From assembly GCA_900548615.1 (NCBI GenBank), contig URKW01000008.1, forward strand, positions 1 to 34,098: 34,098 nt of DNA, in the 5' to 3' direction. Positions 15,289-22,720 of this stretch are shown piece after piece. Below the pieces are notes generated by a model. It saw only the letters and a list, made by a program, of their open reading frames with translations. It was not told where the DNA came from and searched no databases. The DNA comes from an uncultured Eubacteriales bacterium. GTDB taxonomy: Bacteria; Bacillota; Clostridia; Oscillospirales; Oscillospiraceae. How positions within the stretch are numbered: position 1 is the stretch's first letter; every line of letters begins with the position of its first letter. Both the position numbers and the translations under genes were made by a program.

Positions 15289-15714
15289 ATGTCCACTTTT
15301 ATGGCAAACAAGGCCAACATCGAGCGCAAGTGGTACGTCGTTGACGCCGCCGGCAAGCCTCTGGGCAAGACCGCCGTCGTCGTGGCCGACCTGCTGCGCG
15401 GCAAGGGCAAAGTCACCTATACCCCCCACGCCGACTGCGGCGATAACGTCATCGTTATCAACGCCGGCAAGGCGGTTCTGACCGGCAACAAGCTGGAGCA
15501 GAAGTACTATCGCACCCACTCGGGTTGGATCGGCGGTCTGAAGGAGACCAAGTACCGCATCCTGATGCAGGACAAGCCCGAGCTGGCCATGCGCGTGGCC
15601 GTCCGCGGCATGATGCCCCGCAACACCGTTACCAAGGACTCCCTGAAGCGCCTGCACGTCTATGCCGGCGACACCCACGAGCATCAGGCACAGAAGCCCG
15701 AGCTGGTCAAGTAA
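15289..15714 (+). CDS. rplM: 50S ribosomal protein L13
   Basis: L13 is an early-assembly protein of the large subunit that binds 23S rRNA. The 141-residue frame is the usual length, with the family blocks KWYVVDAAGKPLG, GDNVIVINA and KLEQKYYRTHSGW, and the MPRN signature (RGMMPRNT). The ATG at 15289 is chosen for the TTTGGAGG site 8 nt before it; the frame continues upstream through the leader without a ribosome site. It is followed after 19 nt by rpsI, the classical pairing. Confidence 0.98.
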   Translation: MSTFMANKANIERKWYVVDAAGKPLGKTAVVVADLLRGKGKVTYTPHADCGDNVIVINAGKAVLTGNKLEQKYYRTHSGWIGGLKETKYRILMQDKPELAMRVAVRGMMPRNTVTKDSLKRLHVYAGDTHEHQAQKPELVK

Positions 15715-15733
15715 TTGAAGGAGGAAACGAAGA

Positions 15734-16138
15734 ATGTATCAGTCCAAGAATCCCTACAAGTACGGCACCGGCCGCCGCAAGTCCTCCGTTGCCCGCGTGC
15801 ATCTGTTTGAGAATGGTTCCGGCAATATCACCATCAACGGCCGCGATATCGACGAGTACTTCGGCCTGGAGACCCTGAAGATGGTCGTCCGTCAGCCCCT
15901 GTCCGCCACCGATACCCTGGGCAAGGTGGATATCGTTGCTACCGTGGAAGGCGGCGGCGTTTCCGGTCAGGCCGGCGCCCTGCGTCACGGCATCAGCCGC
16001 GCCCTGCTGCTGGTGAACCCCGAGTACCGCGCCATCCTGAAGAAGGCCGGCTTCCTGACCCGCGATCCTCGTATGAAGGAGCGTAAGAAGTACGGCCTCA
16101 AGGCCGCCCGCCGCGCTCCCCAGTTCTCCAAGCGCTGA
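15734..16138 (+). CDS. rpsI: 30S ribosomal protein S9
   Basis: S9 sits in the head of the small subunit, its C-terminal tail reaching the P-site tRNA. The 134-residue protein has GTGRRKSSVARVHL near the start, GGGVSGQAGALRHGISRALL in the middle and the basic tail DPRMKERKKYGLKAARRAPQFSKR, with the expected final Lys-Arg. It is co-transcribed with rplM and preceded by AAGGAGGAAA. A strong terminator follows. Confidence 0.98.
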   Translation: MYQSKNPYKYGTGRRKSSVARVHLFENGSGNITINGRDIDEYFGLETLKMVVRQPLSATDTLGKVDIVATVEGGGVSGQAGALRHGISRALLLVNPEYRAILKKAGFLTRDPRMKERKKYGLKAARRAPQFSKR

Positions 16139-16156
16139 GTTTATACCCTGTTTTCT

Positions 16157-16193
16157 ACAAAGGCTTCTGCTTCGGCAGGAGCCTTTGTTTTTT
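16157..16193 (+). terminator. Intrinsic terminator of rplM-rpsI
   Basis: ACAAAGGCTTCTGC and GCAGGAGCCTTTGT form a 14-bp stem with one mismatch around a TTCG loop. Six T follow. Confidence 0.93.
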
Positions 16194-16195
16194 GG

Positions 16196-16551
16196 AACTT
16201 TTTTGTGCCTGTCGGGCGGCGGGCCACATGGGGCCCGCCCTACGGGGATCCGGCAAGCCGCTGTAGGGCGGGGCCAATGTGCCCCGCCGTGTCATGCCGT
16301 CCTCCCTGTCATTCCGAACCAGTGACCGATGTCACTGGTGTGGGAATCCGTAATCCCTTGACAGTGCGGTGGATGCCAAGATGGATGCTACGGCGGCATA
16401 GCCGCCGAGATCGGAGGCTAAAAACATGCCGCTGGCATGTTTTCTTAACGCCCCGACGGATTGCCACGCCAGTGTGAGCACCGGCTCGCAATGACAGGCT
16501 TTTCAACGATGTCCGCCCCTACGCTCCTTCTCACAAAATTTTCAAAACCAT
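16196..16551. repeat. Gene-free stretch made of several palindromic repeats
   Basis: No gene is supported. GTAGGG-family hairpins lie at 16211-16243 (reverse) and 16262-16290. Next comes CATTCCgaaCCAGTGAC with its inverted partner (16310-16349, including the perfect 8-bp CCAGTGAC/GTCACTGG). Smaller hairpins at CGGCGGC/GCCGCCG and AACATGCC/GGCATGTT follow. Finally GGATTGCCACGCC is mirrored by GGCTCGCAATGAC (16456-16498). The last resembles the widespread repeats that read TCATTGCGAGCC. Confidence 0.65.
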
Positions 16552-16581
16552 GAGACAAAATCGCCCAAGGTGCGTTATGAT
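16552..16581 (+). promoter_or_regulatory. Candidate promoter of the ECF sigma gene
   Basis: GAGACA (16552-16557), 18 nt, TATGAT (16576-16581). Transcription would begin near 16588, that is downstream of the ATG at 16584. This supports a later start codon for the sigma factor. Confidence 0.45.
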
Positions 16582-16628
16582 AGATGACGGCCGTCAAGAA
16601 AACAACTCTCCCAAAGGAAGTGAGCGAT

Positions 16629-17216
16629 TTGACAGAGGAACAGGCCCTGCGGCAGATGAAACAGGGCTCACAGGATGCGCTGGCATGGTTCATCCAACGA
16701 TACGGTGCGTATGTCAGCACCATTATTCACAACATCATCGGCCAGCGCATGTCCAACGCCGACGTGGAGGAGGTCGCCTCCGACGTGTTTCTGGCCCTGT
16801 GGAACAACGCGGGGAAGATCCTGCCCAACGCCGCCCGCTCATGGCTGGCCACGGTGGCCCGGAATACGGCACGCAGCTGTCTGCGCCGGGCGTCGGACAC
16901 CCTGCCGCTGGACGAGGAGGCGGTTATTGTGGACGACCGAACGCCGGAAGCGACGCTGGAGCGCCGGGAGCAGGCAGTCCGCGTCCGCATGGCGCTGCTG
17001 AGCCTGAACCCGGTGGATCGGGAGGTGTTCCTACGGTTCTATTACTACTATCAGAAAACCGCCGATATTGCCGCGGACATGGGGCTGAACGAATCCACCG
17101 TCCGCACCAAGCTGAACCGCGGCCGGGCGAAGCTTCGGGACTTTCTGCTGCGGGAGGACAATCATGACGAAACCGAGAAAGGAGGCGCGGCATGGAGTAC
17201 AATATCTATGATCTGA
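16629..17216 (+). CDS. ECF-type RNA polymerase sigma factor
   Basis: A 195-residue sigma-70 family protein. Region 2 reads EEVASDVFLALWNNAGKIL, and SWLATVARNTARSCLRR ends it. Region 4 has the helix-turn-helix TADIAADMGLNESTVRTKLNRGRAKL. I prefer the TTG at 16629, which has AAGGAAG 8 nt before it. The in-frame ATG at 16584 has no ribosome site and would lie before the predicted transcript start. The last 25 nt overlap the next gene, the membrane anti-sigma factor, so the pair is translationally coupled. Such pairs usually regulate their own promoter in response to envelope stress; the signal here is unknown. Confidence 0.85.
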   Translation: MTEEQALRQMKQGSQDALAWFIQRYGAYVSTIIHNIIGQRMSNADVEEVASDVFLALWNNAGKILPNAARSWLATVARNTARSCLRRASDTLPLDEEAVIVDDRTPEATLERREQAVRVRMALLSLNPVDREVFLRFYYYYQKTADIAADMGLNESTVRTKLNRGRAKLRDFLLREDNHDETEKGGAAWSTISMI

Positions 17217-18340
17217 TGGACGAGTTCGCCGACGAGGATATCGAGCTTTCCCCTTACAATGCAGCCGACCTCCGCCGTATAGAGGAGCTGACAATGAAAA
17301 AAATTGAGGAACAGCAGGGCAGACGCCCTGCGGCAAAAAAGGCCGGCCGTATCGCAAGAGCATTGCTGGTCGCCGCCGTTGTCACGGCGCTGTGTACCGC
17401 CACGGTGGTGGCCGCCAAGCTGGGTGTGGCCGACAGCTTCAAGGGCTATTTCGGCGACCTGACGGCGGAGCAGAAGCAGGTGATGGAGGCGCTGGGCACC
17501 ACGGACCTGCAGCCTGTCACCAGCAACGGCACTACCATCACGCCGCTGGCGGCTATCTGCGACGAGAACAACTATTACCTCCGCCTGCGCATCGAGGCCC
17601 CGGAGGGAACGGAGCTGTACACGTACCAAGAGGGCGAGGGCAACATGCAGCCGTGGAATTATGCGGAAGGGCATGATTTTATCACCAGTGAGGGGTACGA
17701 TATCCCCGGCGTGAGCTGTAACTTTGACTGGTTTGACGAGACCCCCGGCGACAACGTTGTGGAGGTGGTGGTAAAGCTCAGGTCGTCATATCTGACTACT
17801 AGAGACATCGCCGAACTCAAGGAAACGGAGGGTGAGGACTTCACCGTTCTGTCCTTTACGGACGGCAAGTCCAAGCAGCTGCGGTTCCATAACATCTGGT
17901 GGAAGCCGTGGAACACGGATCTCCCCTATGAGGTGCTGCTGGAGGGCGACTGGAGCTTTGAGATCGGCCGGAACGCCAAGCCGTCTCCCACGGTCTATGT
18001 GGACGCGTCCGGACGAACCACCGAAAGCGAATGGTCGGAGCCGGGATATCCCCTCACGCTGGAATACTTCCGCATTTCGCCTCTGGCCGTGGTGGGTGAG
18101 TACAGCTACCCGTATGATGAAACCATCGCCGAGGGCACCAATGTGGGCTACGGTGTGAAGAACTTCGCACTGGTGATGAAGGACGGCAGCGCCGTGGAGA
18201 TCGGAGCAGACGGCTCTGCTGTACAGGGGCCGGATTATACCTCCATCGACTACTGCTTTGACGCCCCCATCGACGTGACCCAGGTGGATCACATCGTCTT
18301 CGGCGACCAGATCATCCCCGTGCCGCAGACGGGGGAGTAA
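17192..18340 (+). CDS. Membrane anti-sigma factor with extracytoplasmic DUF4179-like domain
   Basis: A 382-residue protein: a cytoplasmic N-terminal segment (1-52), one membrane helix at about 54-75, and a large beta-rich outer domain. It overlaps the sigma gene and has GAAAGGAGG before its ATG. This gene order and topology are typical of clostridial anti-sigma factors that hold an ECF sigma factor at the membrane. The cytoplasmic part carries an acidic segment (DLMDEFADEDIELS) that could bind the sigma factor. The outer domain resembles DUF4179 proteins in architecture, but I cannot confirm the family by eye. No heptad repeats or protease motif were seen. Confidence 0.75.
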   Translation: MEYNIYDLMDEFADEDIELSPYNAADLRRIEELTMKKIEEQQGRRPAAKKAGRIARALLVAAVVTALCTATVVAAKLGVADSFKGYFGDLTAEQKQVMEALGTTDLQPVTSNGTTITPLAAICDENNYYLRLRIEAPEGTELYTYQEGEGNMQPWNYAEGHDFITSEGYDIPGVSCNFDWFDETPGDNVVEVVVKLRSSYLTTRDIAELKETEGEDFTVLSFTDGKSKQLRFHNIWWKPWNTDLPYEVLLEGDWSFEIGRNAKPSPTVYVDASGRTTESEWSEPGYPLTLEYFRISPLAVVGEYSYPYDETIAEGTNVGYGVKNFALVMKDGSAVEIGADGSAVQGPDYTSIDYCFDAPIDVTQVDHIVFGDQIIPVPQTGE

Positions 18341-18388
18341 GCGGCGGGACGGAAAAAGAACGGTAGACGGTTGTAGGGGCGCATACCA

Positions 18389-18507
18389 AAGCCTCCCTTG
18401 TGTAAAGGGAGGTGGCAACGCGAAGCGTTGACGGAGGGATTGTCCCGTCACGGTTTATCCCCTCAGTCGGCTTCGCCGACAGCTCCCCTTGCAACAAGGG
18501 GAGCCTT
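18389..18507. repeat. Structured repeat (copy 2)
   Basis: It begins AAGCCTCCCTTGTGTAAAGG and ends CAACAAGGGGAGCCTT, and shares the core GACGGAGGGATTGTCC with copy 1 (13707-13822; one base different). Three hairpins keep pairing although their bases differ from copy 1: CCTCCCTT/AAGGGAGG, CAACGC/GCGTTG and GTCGGC/GCCGAC. Like copy 1 it lies between the 3' ends of convergent genes. Confidence 0.85.
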
Positions 18508-18522
18508 GCCCTAACCAACCCT

Positions 18523-18577
18523 AAACCACAACACCGGGTGGGGTACGCAATGCGTACCCCACCCGGTGTTGTGGTTT
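18523..18577. repeat. Perfect 27-bp palindrome with a single-base centre
   Basis: Positions 18523-18549 are exactly complementary to 18551-18577, with only A18550 between them. The centre reads GTACGCAATGCGTAC. It could terminate the sigma/anti-sigma transcript (TTTAC follows on the plus strand). It is much longer than an ordinary terminator, though, and a perfect palindrome of this size is prone to deletion. Confidence 0.9.
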
Positions 18578-18598
18578 TACATAAAAAGCTTCGCAGAA

Positions 18599-18762
18599 TT
18601 CGCCGCCGCAGCGGCGAACCTGTTCAATTGTTTTTTGCCGCAGCATGTATGTGGCAAAAAACACTCTGCGCGGAGAGAGTGTTCATTCGCCCACCTTGTG
18701 GGCGAATGAATGCGGGTCGGAGCGGATCCTGATTTATCAAAAAAGCGCAGCTTTTTTGATAA
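18599..18762. repeat. String of five further hairpins
   Basis: In order: TTCGCCGC/GCGGCGAA (18599-18618); TTTTTTGCCGCA/TGTGGCAAAAAA (about 18631-18661, one G-U pair); ACACTCT/AGAGTGT (18661-18682); TTCATTCGCCCAC/GTGGGCGAATGAA (18682-18710, perfect 13 bp); TTATCAAAAAAGC/GCTTTTTTGATAA (18734-18762, perfect 13 bp). The last lies just past the M20 hydrolase stop and can terminate that gene on the minus strand. Confidence 0.8.
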
Positions 18763-18783
18763 TGTGAAAAGCGGGAGAGAAAA

Positions 18784-19974
18784 TCACTTCTTCAGATATT
18801 CCAGTGCGATGCGGCTCATGGCGGAAACGCCGGAGACCATGACCTTTTCGTCAAACACGATCTTGCCGTTGTGGAGGGACACCGGATTCTCGCCGTGGCC
18901 CGCGTCGATCATCATGAAGGCGCAGGGGGTGCCGGTCAGCTTGCCGAAGAAGCTGAAGTCCTCACTGCCGGAGAAGGGCTGGGTGATATGCCGCACGGCG
19001 CTTTCGCCCAGCTCGGCAGTAGCGGAGGATTCCACCAGATCAATAAGGGCGCTGTCGTTGTAGGTGGCGGCGTAGCCCTCCTCCAGATTTACCTCGATAT
19101 CGCAGGCAAAGGCGATGCCGATGCCCTTGCAGATGCGGTTGACCTCCTCAATGGCGGTCTCCCGCACCTCGTCGCCGAAGGTGCGCAGCACGGCAACCAT
19201 CTTTGCCTCGCCGGCGGTGATGTTCACCGCGTCGCCGCCGGACATGGTGCCCACCGTCAGCACGGCGGTGGCCAGCGGGTCGGTGCGGCGGGAAACCACC
19301 GTTTGCAGCACGGTAATGAGATATCCGGCGCAGGCAATGGCGTCATGGGCGGTGTGGGGCGCGGCGCCGTGGCCGCTCTTGCCGTGAACGGTGATGTGCA
19401 ACAGATCCACCGCGCTGGTGAAGTAGCCCTTGTACAGGTTCAGCGTGCCCACGGTGTCATTCTCGGAGGGGCACACGTGCTGGCCGAAGATGGCGTCCAC
19501 GTGGGGATTCTCCATGACACCGGCGGCTACCAGCTTCCGTGCGCCGCCGGGCATGGTGTCCTCGCTGGGCTCGAAGATGAACTTCACCGTTCCGGCGAAG
19601 CTATCCCGCAGATGGCACAGCGTCTTGGCAAGGCCCAGCAGCATGGTGGCGTGCAGGTCGTGGCCGCAGGCGTGCATCACGCCCTCGTTCTGGCTGGCAA
19701 AGGGCAGGCCCGTCTCCTCGTGGACAGGCAGGGCGTCAATGTCGGCCCGGAAGGCCACGCACTTGCCGGGGCCTTTTCCGCCGTGGAGCAGTCCTACCAC
19801 GGCAGTGGGCAAGGGGGACTGCACCTCGTCCATGCCCATTTTTTCCAACTCAGCGCGGATCAGGGCGCTGGTACGTACCTCAGTCATACCCACCTCGGGG
19901 TGGGCGTGGATATCCCGGCGGATAGCCACCAGTTCATCGAAAATGCTCTCGACGTAAGTCTTGATCTCAGACAT
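18784..19974 (-). CDS. M20 family amidohydrolase/peptidase
   Basis: A 396-residue zinc hydrolase of the M20D type (hippurate, N-acyl- and indoleacetyl-amino-acid hydrolases). Metal and catalytic motifs are visible: RADIDALP, HACGHD (about 101-106), and PSED where most relatives have PAEE, so the second acidic ligand would be Asp. A dimerisation domain follows (SGHGAAPH), then the final metal His in the GSEDFSFF region. GAAAGGAG precedes the ATG. It follows the transporter gene after 30 nt and both lie behind the aromatic-rich leader peptide. The substrate is unknown; an acyl- or aryl-conjugated amino acid imported by that transporter is a reasonable guess. Confidence 0.88.
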   Translation of the reverse strand: MSEIKTYVESIFDELVAIRRDIHAHPEVGMTEVRTSALIRAELEKMGMDEVQSPLPTAVVGLLHGGKGPGKCVAFRADIDALPVHEETGLPFASQNEGVMHACGHDLHATMLLGLAKTLCHLRDSFAGTVKFIFEPSEDTMPGGARKLVAAGVMENPHVDAIFGQHVCPSENDTVGTLNLYKGYFTSAVDLLHITVHGKSGHGAAPHTAHDAIACAGYLITVLQTVVSRRTDPLATAVLTVGTMSGGDAVNITAGEAKMVAVLRTFGDEVRETAIEEVNRICKGIGIAFACDIEVNLEEGYAATYNDSALIDLVESSATAELGESAVRHITQPFSGSEDFSFFGKLTGTPCAFMMIDAGHGENPVSLHNGKIVFDEKVMVSGVSAMSRIALEYLKK

Positions 19975-20004
19975 GATAGAAAGACTCCTTTCAACGGGCT
20001 GCGC

Positions 20005-21177
20005 TTACAGCCACTTGCACATGATGCCCGCCACCAGAACGGAGGTGATGGACACGGTGACCATACCGGCCACCAGCATCTTGGGCATGATCTGCGCGCT
20101 GATGTAGGCCTTTTCCTCCTCGGTGGTGCCGGTGCTCTCGGACACCTCGTTGGAGATGATGACCGTTCCGGGGAAGCCGAACAGGCAGGAGCTGCCGATG
20201 GCCATGGACATCTGCCAACTGTAGCCGAACAGCTTGCCCACCAGAATGGAGGCAAGGGAGAACGCGATGGTGCCGATGACCACGCAGACCAGCAGGGGAA
20301 CCACCATGCTGCCCACCATTTCGGGGGTAGCGGAGGCCAGATTGGTGAAGATGGAAAGGGTGATGATGGGCATGACGATGCCGGTGGCGTTGGCCTTGCC
20401 CAGCGCGTCCTCATCCAGGAAGCCCAGCTCTTTCAGCAGCACGCCGAAAATCAGGCACCACACCAGCTTGTTCACCGCGTCGTGGAACAGGCTGGACACC
20501 CAGGTGGACAGCAGCGCCACCAGAATGACCTTGGCGATGATGGTGTTGGGGGTGTTGTACTTGGCGGGCAGGGCGGGGATCAGCTTCTTGCGGGCGGCAG
20601 TCTGGGCGGCATTCACGGGCACCAGCGTCACAGAACCTGCGTCAATGTCCCGCTTCAGGCGCTTGGCCTCGCTCTTCAGGCACAGGGAGGCCACCGGGTA
20701 GCCCACGAAGCCCTGGGCGCACATCACCAGCGTGGCGAACACGGCCAGCTCGGGGCGGCTGGCGTTGTTGGCCATCTCGGTCATTTGCAGGGTGGCCACC
20801 ACGCCGCCGGACAGGATGGGCGCGCCCACCAGAGCGAAGCCGCGGTCAACGATCAGCTGGCCAAGGAAGTACACCGCCACGGAAATGGCGACGCAGGCCA
20901 GCGCGGAAATGATGACCGTGCGCCACTGGGCGCCGAAGTCACGCAGCTTGATGGTGGTGCCAAGGTGCACCAGCAGCATGGTCACCAGCAGTCCAGCCAT
21001 GCTCAACAGCGTGGAATCCGCGAACAGGGTGGACGGGAAGATGTTGGTCCAGAAGCCTGCCAGAAAGACCACAGAGGCCACCAGCAGCATGGAAACGATG
21101 GCTTTTGTTTTGGCGGAGATCATGTCTCCGGCGGCGAACACCACGAAGATGACAGCCGCAGAAAGGATTGCAGTCAT
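20005..21177 (-). CDS. Multi-pass membrane transporter of unknown substrate
   Basis: A 390-residue, very hydrophobic protein with about ten predicted helices and Gly- and Thr-rich turns (GAPILSGGVVATLQMTEMAN, GSSCLFGFPGTVIISNEVSE). The two halves look related, as in glutamate symporter-like and other secondary carriers, but I cannot name the family. The start at 21177 is chosen because AAGGAGA lies 8 nt before it; an ATG nine codons upstream lies before that site. It is the first large gene behind the leader peptide and attenuator, and is followed by the M20 hydrolase, which suggests import of the hydrolase's substrate or export of its product. Confidence 0.75.
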   Translation of the reverse strand: MTAILSAAVIFVVFAAGDMISAKTKAIVSMLLVASVVFLAGFWTNIFPSTLFADSTLLSMAGLLVTMLLVHLGTTIKLRDFGAQWRTVIISALACVAISVAVYFLGQLIVDRGFALVGAPILSGGVVATLQMTEMANNASRPELAVFATLVMCAQGFVGYPVASLCLKSEAKRLKRDIDAGSVTLVPVNAAQTAARKKLIPALPAKYNTPNTIIAKVILVALLSTWVSSLFHDAVNKLVWCLIFGVLLKELGFLDEDALGKANATGIVMPIITLSIFTNLASATPEMVGSMVVPLLVCVVIGTIAFSLASILVGKLFGYSWQMSMAIGSSCLFGFPGTVIISNEVSESTGTTEEEKAYISAQIMPKMLVAGMVTVSITSVLVAGIMCKWL

Positions 21178-21218
21178 AATTTTTCTCCTTCTCAAAATGT
21201 ACAAAGTGTGGATGGGAC

Positions 21219-21257
21219 AAAATGAAAAGCGGCTCCGTCTGAAGGACGAAGCCGCTT
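21219..21257 (-). terminator. Attenuator-like terminator upstream of the transporter
   Basis: Read on the minus strand, AAGCGGCTTCGTC, a 5-nt loop and GACGGAGCCGCTT form a 13-bp stem with one mismatch. TTTTCATTTT follows. It starts 27 nt after the leader peptide stop and ends 42 nt before the transporter ATG, so the transporter can be reached only by read-through unless an unseen promoter lies in the 42 nt. Confidence 0.85.
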
Positions 21258-21284
21258 GACGCCAATGAAAAATGGGTCTTACGC

Positions 21285-21431
21285 TTATGTCGATTCAGCC
21301 GGTTTACGGTATCGGGAGCAAAAATAGGCATACCAATAAAAGCCCGCAAAGTAGCGAGCCATCTCGGCAAAATAGGAGACCGTATGCAGGCTGTGGGTCT
21401 TAGCGGTGTAGTTCATCATCTGACGTGCCAT
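21285..21431 (-). CDS. 48-residue aromatic-rich leader peptide
   Basis: ATG at 21429-21431, preceded by AAAGGAGA at ideal spacing, and TAA at 21285-21287. The sequence opens MARQMMNYTAKTHSLHT. Residues 20-41 then contain eleven aromatic residues out of 22, with the run FAGFYWYAYF. In all, 12 of 48 residues are Tyr, Phe or Trp. A consensus promoter lies about 55 nt upstream and an intrinsic terminator 27 nt downstream, followed by the transporter. This is the layout of attenuation leader peptides for amino acids. A small membrane protein is the alternative reading, because the aromatic part could sit in a bilayer. Confidence 0.7.
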   Translation of the reverse strand: MARQMMNYTAKTHSLHTVSYFAEMARYFAGFYWYAYFCSRYRKPAEST

Positions 21432-21485
21432 GGTGGTCTCCTTTCCGCCGGGATCGCTCCGGCTGTTGTTTTTTTGTTGGCACTG

Positions 21486-21514
21486 ATTTTAGAACTTTGC
21501 ACCGCGAAAGTCAA
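21486..21514 (-). promoter_or_regulatory. Sigma-A promoter of the leader peptide-transporter-M20 operon
   Basis: On the minus strand TTGACT (21509-21514), 17 nt, TAAAAT (21486-21491). It gives a leader of about 50 nt before the small gene. A GCCGG/CCGGC hairpin sits just before the ribosome site. Confidence 0.8.
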
Positions 21515-21666
21515 CAGCCAATTTATGGATATTTCAGCGGGTACTGACTATAAACTTTGTAGGATTTTCATGAAATTGAACGGAATCTTAACGCGGCCAC
21601 GCTGTTTGCTAATGGAAGCCATTGTGGAATTTTCTGGAAACCGCCGAAACTCTCCGGAAAAGACGA

Positions 21667-21695
21667 TTTACAAACGCCGTTGTTTCTGGTAGGAT
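21667..21695 (+). promoter_or_regulatory. Sigma-A promoter of the nitrilase gene
   Basis: TTTACA (21667-21672), 17 nt, TAGGAT (21690-21695). It diverges from the leader-peptide promoter, leaving about 150 nt (21515-21666) between the two in which a shared regulator could bind. I saw no obvious operator there. Confidence 0.65.
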
Positions 21696-21728
21696 AAGCT
21701 CACCTGAAAAAACGAGGAGGGCATCCCT

Positions 21729-22658
21729 ATGAAAGACCTGCAAAAGAAGCTGCGCGTGGCGCTGGTACAGGCCACCCCGGTGATGTTCGACAAGGACGCC
21801 ACCATTGACAAGGTGTGCGCTCAGATCCGCGAGGCCGGACAGAACGGCGCGGAGCTGATTGTGTTCCCCGAATCCCTGATCCCCTGCTATCCCTACGGCC
21901 TGACCTACGGCTTTACCGTGGGCAGCCGCACCGAGGAGTGCCGGGACGACTGGAAAATCTACTATGACAACGCCGTTCTCTGCCCCAGCGAGGACACCGA
22001 CCGCATCGGCGCGGCAGCGAAAGAGGCGGGCGCTTACGTCTCCATCGGCTATACAGAGCGGGGCCGCAACAACGGCACCCTCTACTGCTCTAATATGATC
22101 TTCGGGCCGGACGGCAAACTGCTGTGCAACCACCGGAAGCTGAAGCCTACCGGCGCGGAGCGTATCGTCTGGGGCGACGCGGACAGGGACTACTTCCCCA
22201 CGGTGGACTCCCCCTGGGGCACCATGGGTGCCTTGATCTGCTGGGAGAACTATATGCCGCTGGCCCGTGTGGCACTGTATCAGAAGGGCGTCAGCCTGTA
22301 TCTGTGCCCCAATACCAACAATAACCCGGAGTGGCACGACACCATCAAGCACATTGCCATTGAGGGCAAGTGCTTCGTGTTCCATGTGAACCAGTACTTC
22401 ACCAGGGACATGTACCCCACCAGCTACCACGGCCCCGCCGCCGACGAGATTGCCCGCCTGCCCAAAGCGCCCTGCAACGGCGGCAGCGCCATCATTGACC
22501 CCTACGGCCACTATGTGACCGATCCGGTGTGGGACTGCGAGACCATCATCTACGCCGACATCAATCCCGACGAGGCTGCCAGAGCCCGCATGGAGTTCGA
22601 CCCCTGCGGCCATTACTCCCGTCCCGATGTGACGGAGCTGATCGTTCATGAGAAATAA
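21729..22658 (+). CDS. Nitrilase (carbon-nitrogen hydrolase)
   Basis: A 309-residue member of the true nitrilase branch, which turns organic nitriles into carboxylic acids and ammonia. The catalytic residues are Glu48 (FPES), Lys137 (HRKLKPT) and Cys171 (CWENYMPLAR), with the second conserved Glu144. HRKLKPTGAERIVWGD and CWENYMPLAR are hallmarks of aliphatic and aryl nitrilases and differ from amidase or N-carbamoylase relatives. GAGGAGGG precedes the ATG. The gene has its own promoter and is divergent from the transporter-M20 operon. True nitrilases are uncommon in gut Clostridia as far as I know. The substrate is unknown; an arylacetonitrile or similar compound would fit the aromatic theme next door. 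Confidence 0.88.
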   Translation: MKDLQKKLRVALVQATPVMFDKDATIDKVCAQIREAGQNGAELIVFPESLIPCYPYGLTYGFTVGSRTEECRDDWKIYYDNAVLCPSEDTDRIGAAAKEAGAYVSIGYTERGRNNGTLYCSNMIFGPDGKLLCNHRKLKPTGAERIVWGDADRDYFPTVDSPWGTMGALICWENYMPLARVALYQKGVSLYLCPNTNNNPEWHDTIKHIAIEGKCFVFHVNQYFTRDMYPTSYHGPAADEIARLPKAPCNGGSAIIDPYGHYVTDPVWDCETIIYADINPDEAARARMEFDPCGHYSRPDVTELIVHEK

Positions 22659-22676
22659 AAATTCCATAGGGGCCGA

Positions 22677-22697
22677 CGACTCTGTCGGCCCGCTGCG
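22677..22697. repeat. GTAGGG-family hairpin between nitrilase and methyltransferase
   Basis: TAGGGGCCGACGACTCTGTCGGCCC: GGCCGACGA pairs with TCGGCC around a short loop. The same sequence with one change occurs at 24138-24163. Confidence 0.65.
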
Positions 22698-22720
22698 GAA
22701 GAAAGCAAGAGGATACGACC

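Noticed and set aside
18871..21225. 784-codon plus-strand open frame opposite the M20 and transporter genes
   Set aside because: It spans two well-supported genes on the other strand, and its His/Gly/Val-rich text is typical of the reverse of GC-rich coding DNA. No motif or ribosome site.
21472..21505. Sigma-54 promoter suggested by TTGGCAC and TTTGC upstream of the nitrilase
   Set aside because: The two boxes are about 12 nt apart instead of 4-5, and a good sigma-A promoter lies closer.
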